Source: Dunaliella salina (lineage: Eukaryota; Chlorophyta; Chlorophyceae; Chlamydomonadales; Dunaliellaceae). From it: a stretch of DNA of 16,912 nucleotides. Positions within the stretch are counted from its first letter, which is position 1. Every line of letters begins with the position of its first letter. Positions 16,669-16,912 of the stretch are shown piece by piece. The stretch is taken from positions 282,166-299,077 of the forward strand of contig MU069684.1 of NCBI GenBank assembly GCA_002284615.2. Direction: 5' to 3'. The notes below the pieces were generated by a model. The model ran no database searches. It was not told the DNA's origin and saw only the letters and a program-made list of their open reading frames with translations. Position numbers and translations under genes: made by a program.

Positions 16669-16912
16669 CACTTACACTACAGTTTCGGACAGCTCTCTAA
16701 AGTTTAAGTGTTTGCTGGACAGTATCCAGCTTGCGATTGCAGCCTTCGATCGCGAAATCCTTTGAACTTTGTGTTGCCCAGGGACACTGTGTATTTTTGT
16801 TTATGAACACTGTCTATTTCTGCCTGTGAACCCTCTGCTCATTTTCGTCCAGCTTTTTTTTCTTGCAGACTTTATATGCTCAACAGAGAACGCTGAGCAG
16901 CCAATTTATGGC
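16669..16912. other. Unassigned end of window
   Basis: No gene seen. There is one imperfect 23-base tandem repeat (16784-16829, beginning acactgt), followed by a pyrimidine-rich tract ending in cttgcag at 16862-16868 that could be a splice acceptor of a gene lying beyond the window, but nothing downstream can confirm it. Confidence 0.4.

Overview
The window is eukaryotic nuclear DNA, most likely from a green alga of the chlamydomonad type. The main gene is cut by GT...AG introns. Its protein reads like plant and cyanobacterial ribose-phosphate pyrophosphokinases. There is also an intron-containing cytosolic-type tRNA-Cys, CCCTAA-type telomere-like DNA and the decayed 3' end of a non-LTR retrotransposon. 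The taxon is inferred from these traits; no search was run.

The left two thirds (about 1-11737, + strand) is one gene, PRPP synthetase (ribose-phosphate diphosphokinase). Eight exons are visible (653-748, 1238-1408, 2115-2176, 3566-3641, 6242-6327, 6807-6993, 7520-7642, 11633-11737). They join in frame to 301 residues ending at a natural TAA. The first exon or exons, which should encode the N-terminal ten or more residues and any transit peptide, lie upstream of the window, so bases 1-652 are intron. More than 10 kb of this gene is intron, and the introns hold most of the oddities: a tRNA-derived relic (1755-1830), one copy of an inverted-repeat-bounded element (2431-3424), a cluster of small palindromes and a long near-perfect hairpin (3726-4004), a broken open frame (4030-4491), simple repeats, an antisense tRNA-Cys(GCA) gene with a 30-base intron (9023-9124), and a second inverted-repeat element packed with TACGAA motifs (10659-11279).

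The right third (11738-16912) has no intact gene that I recognise. It holds a decayed open frame (12057-12500), two adjacent copies of the same inverted-repeat element found in PRPP synthetase intron 3 (13258-14220 and 14221-15126), and a 31-base telomere-like tract between two 38-base direct repeats (15303-15409). A 5'-truncated, frameshifted retrotransposon 3' end follows (15410-about 16668), with a C-X7-H-X4-C motif and a PD...E-x-K nuclease-like domain.

The only conserved functions are PRPP synthesis and cysteine tRNA supply, and nothing suggests they are functionally linked. I see no new multi-gene system. The best leads are the telomere-like insertion with its flanking duplication, the element family whose arms are conserved while its cores differ, the long intronic hairpin, and the nested antisense tRNA gene.
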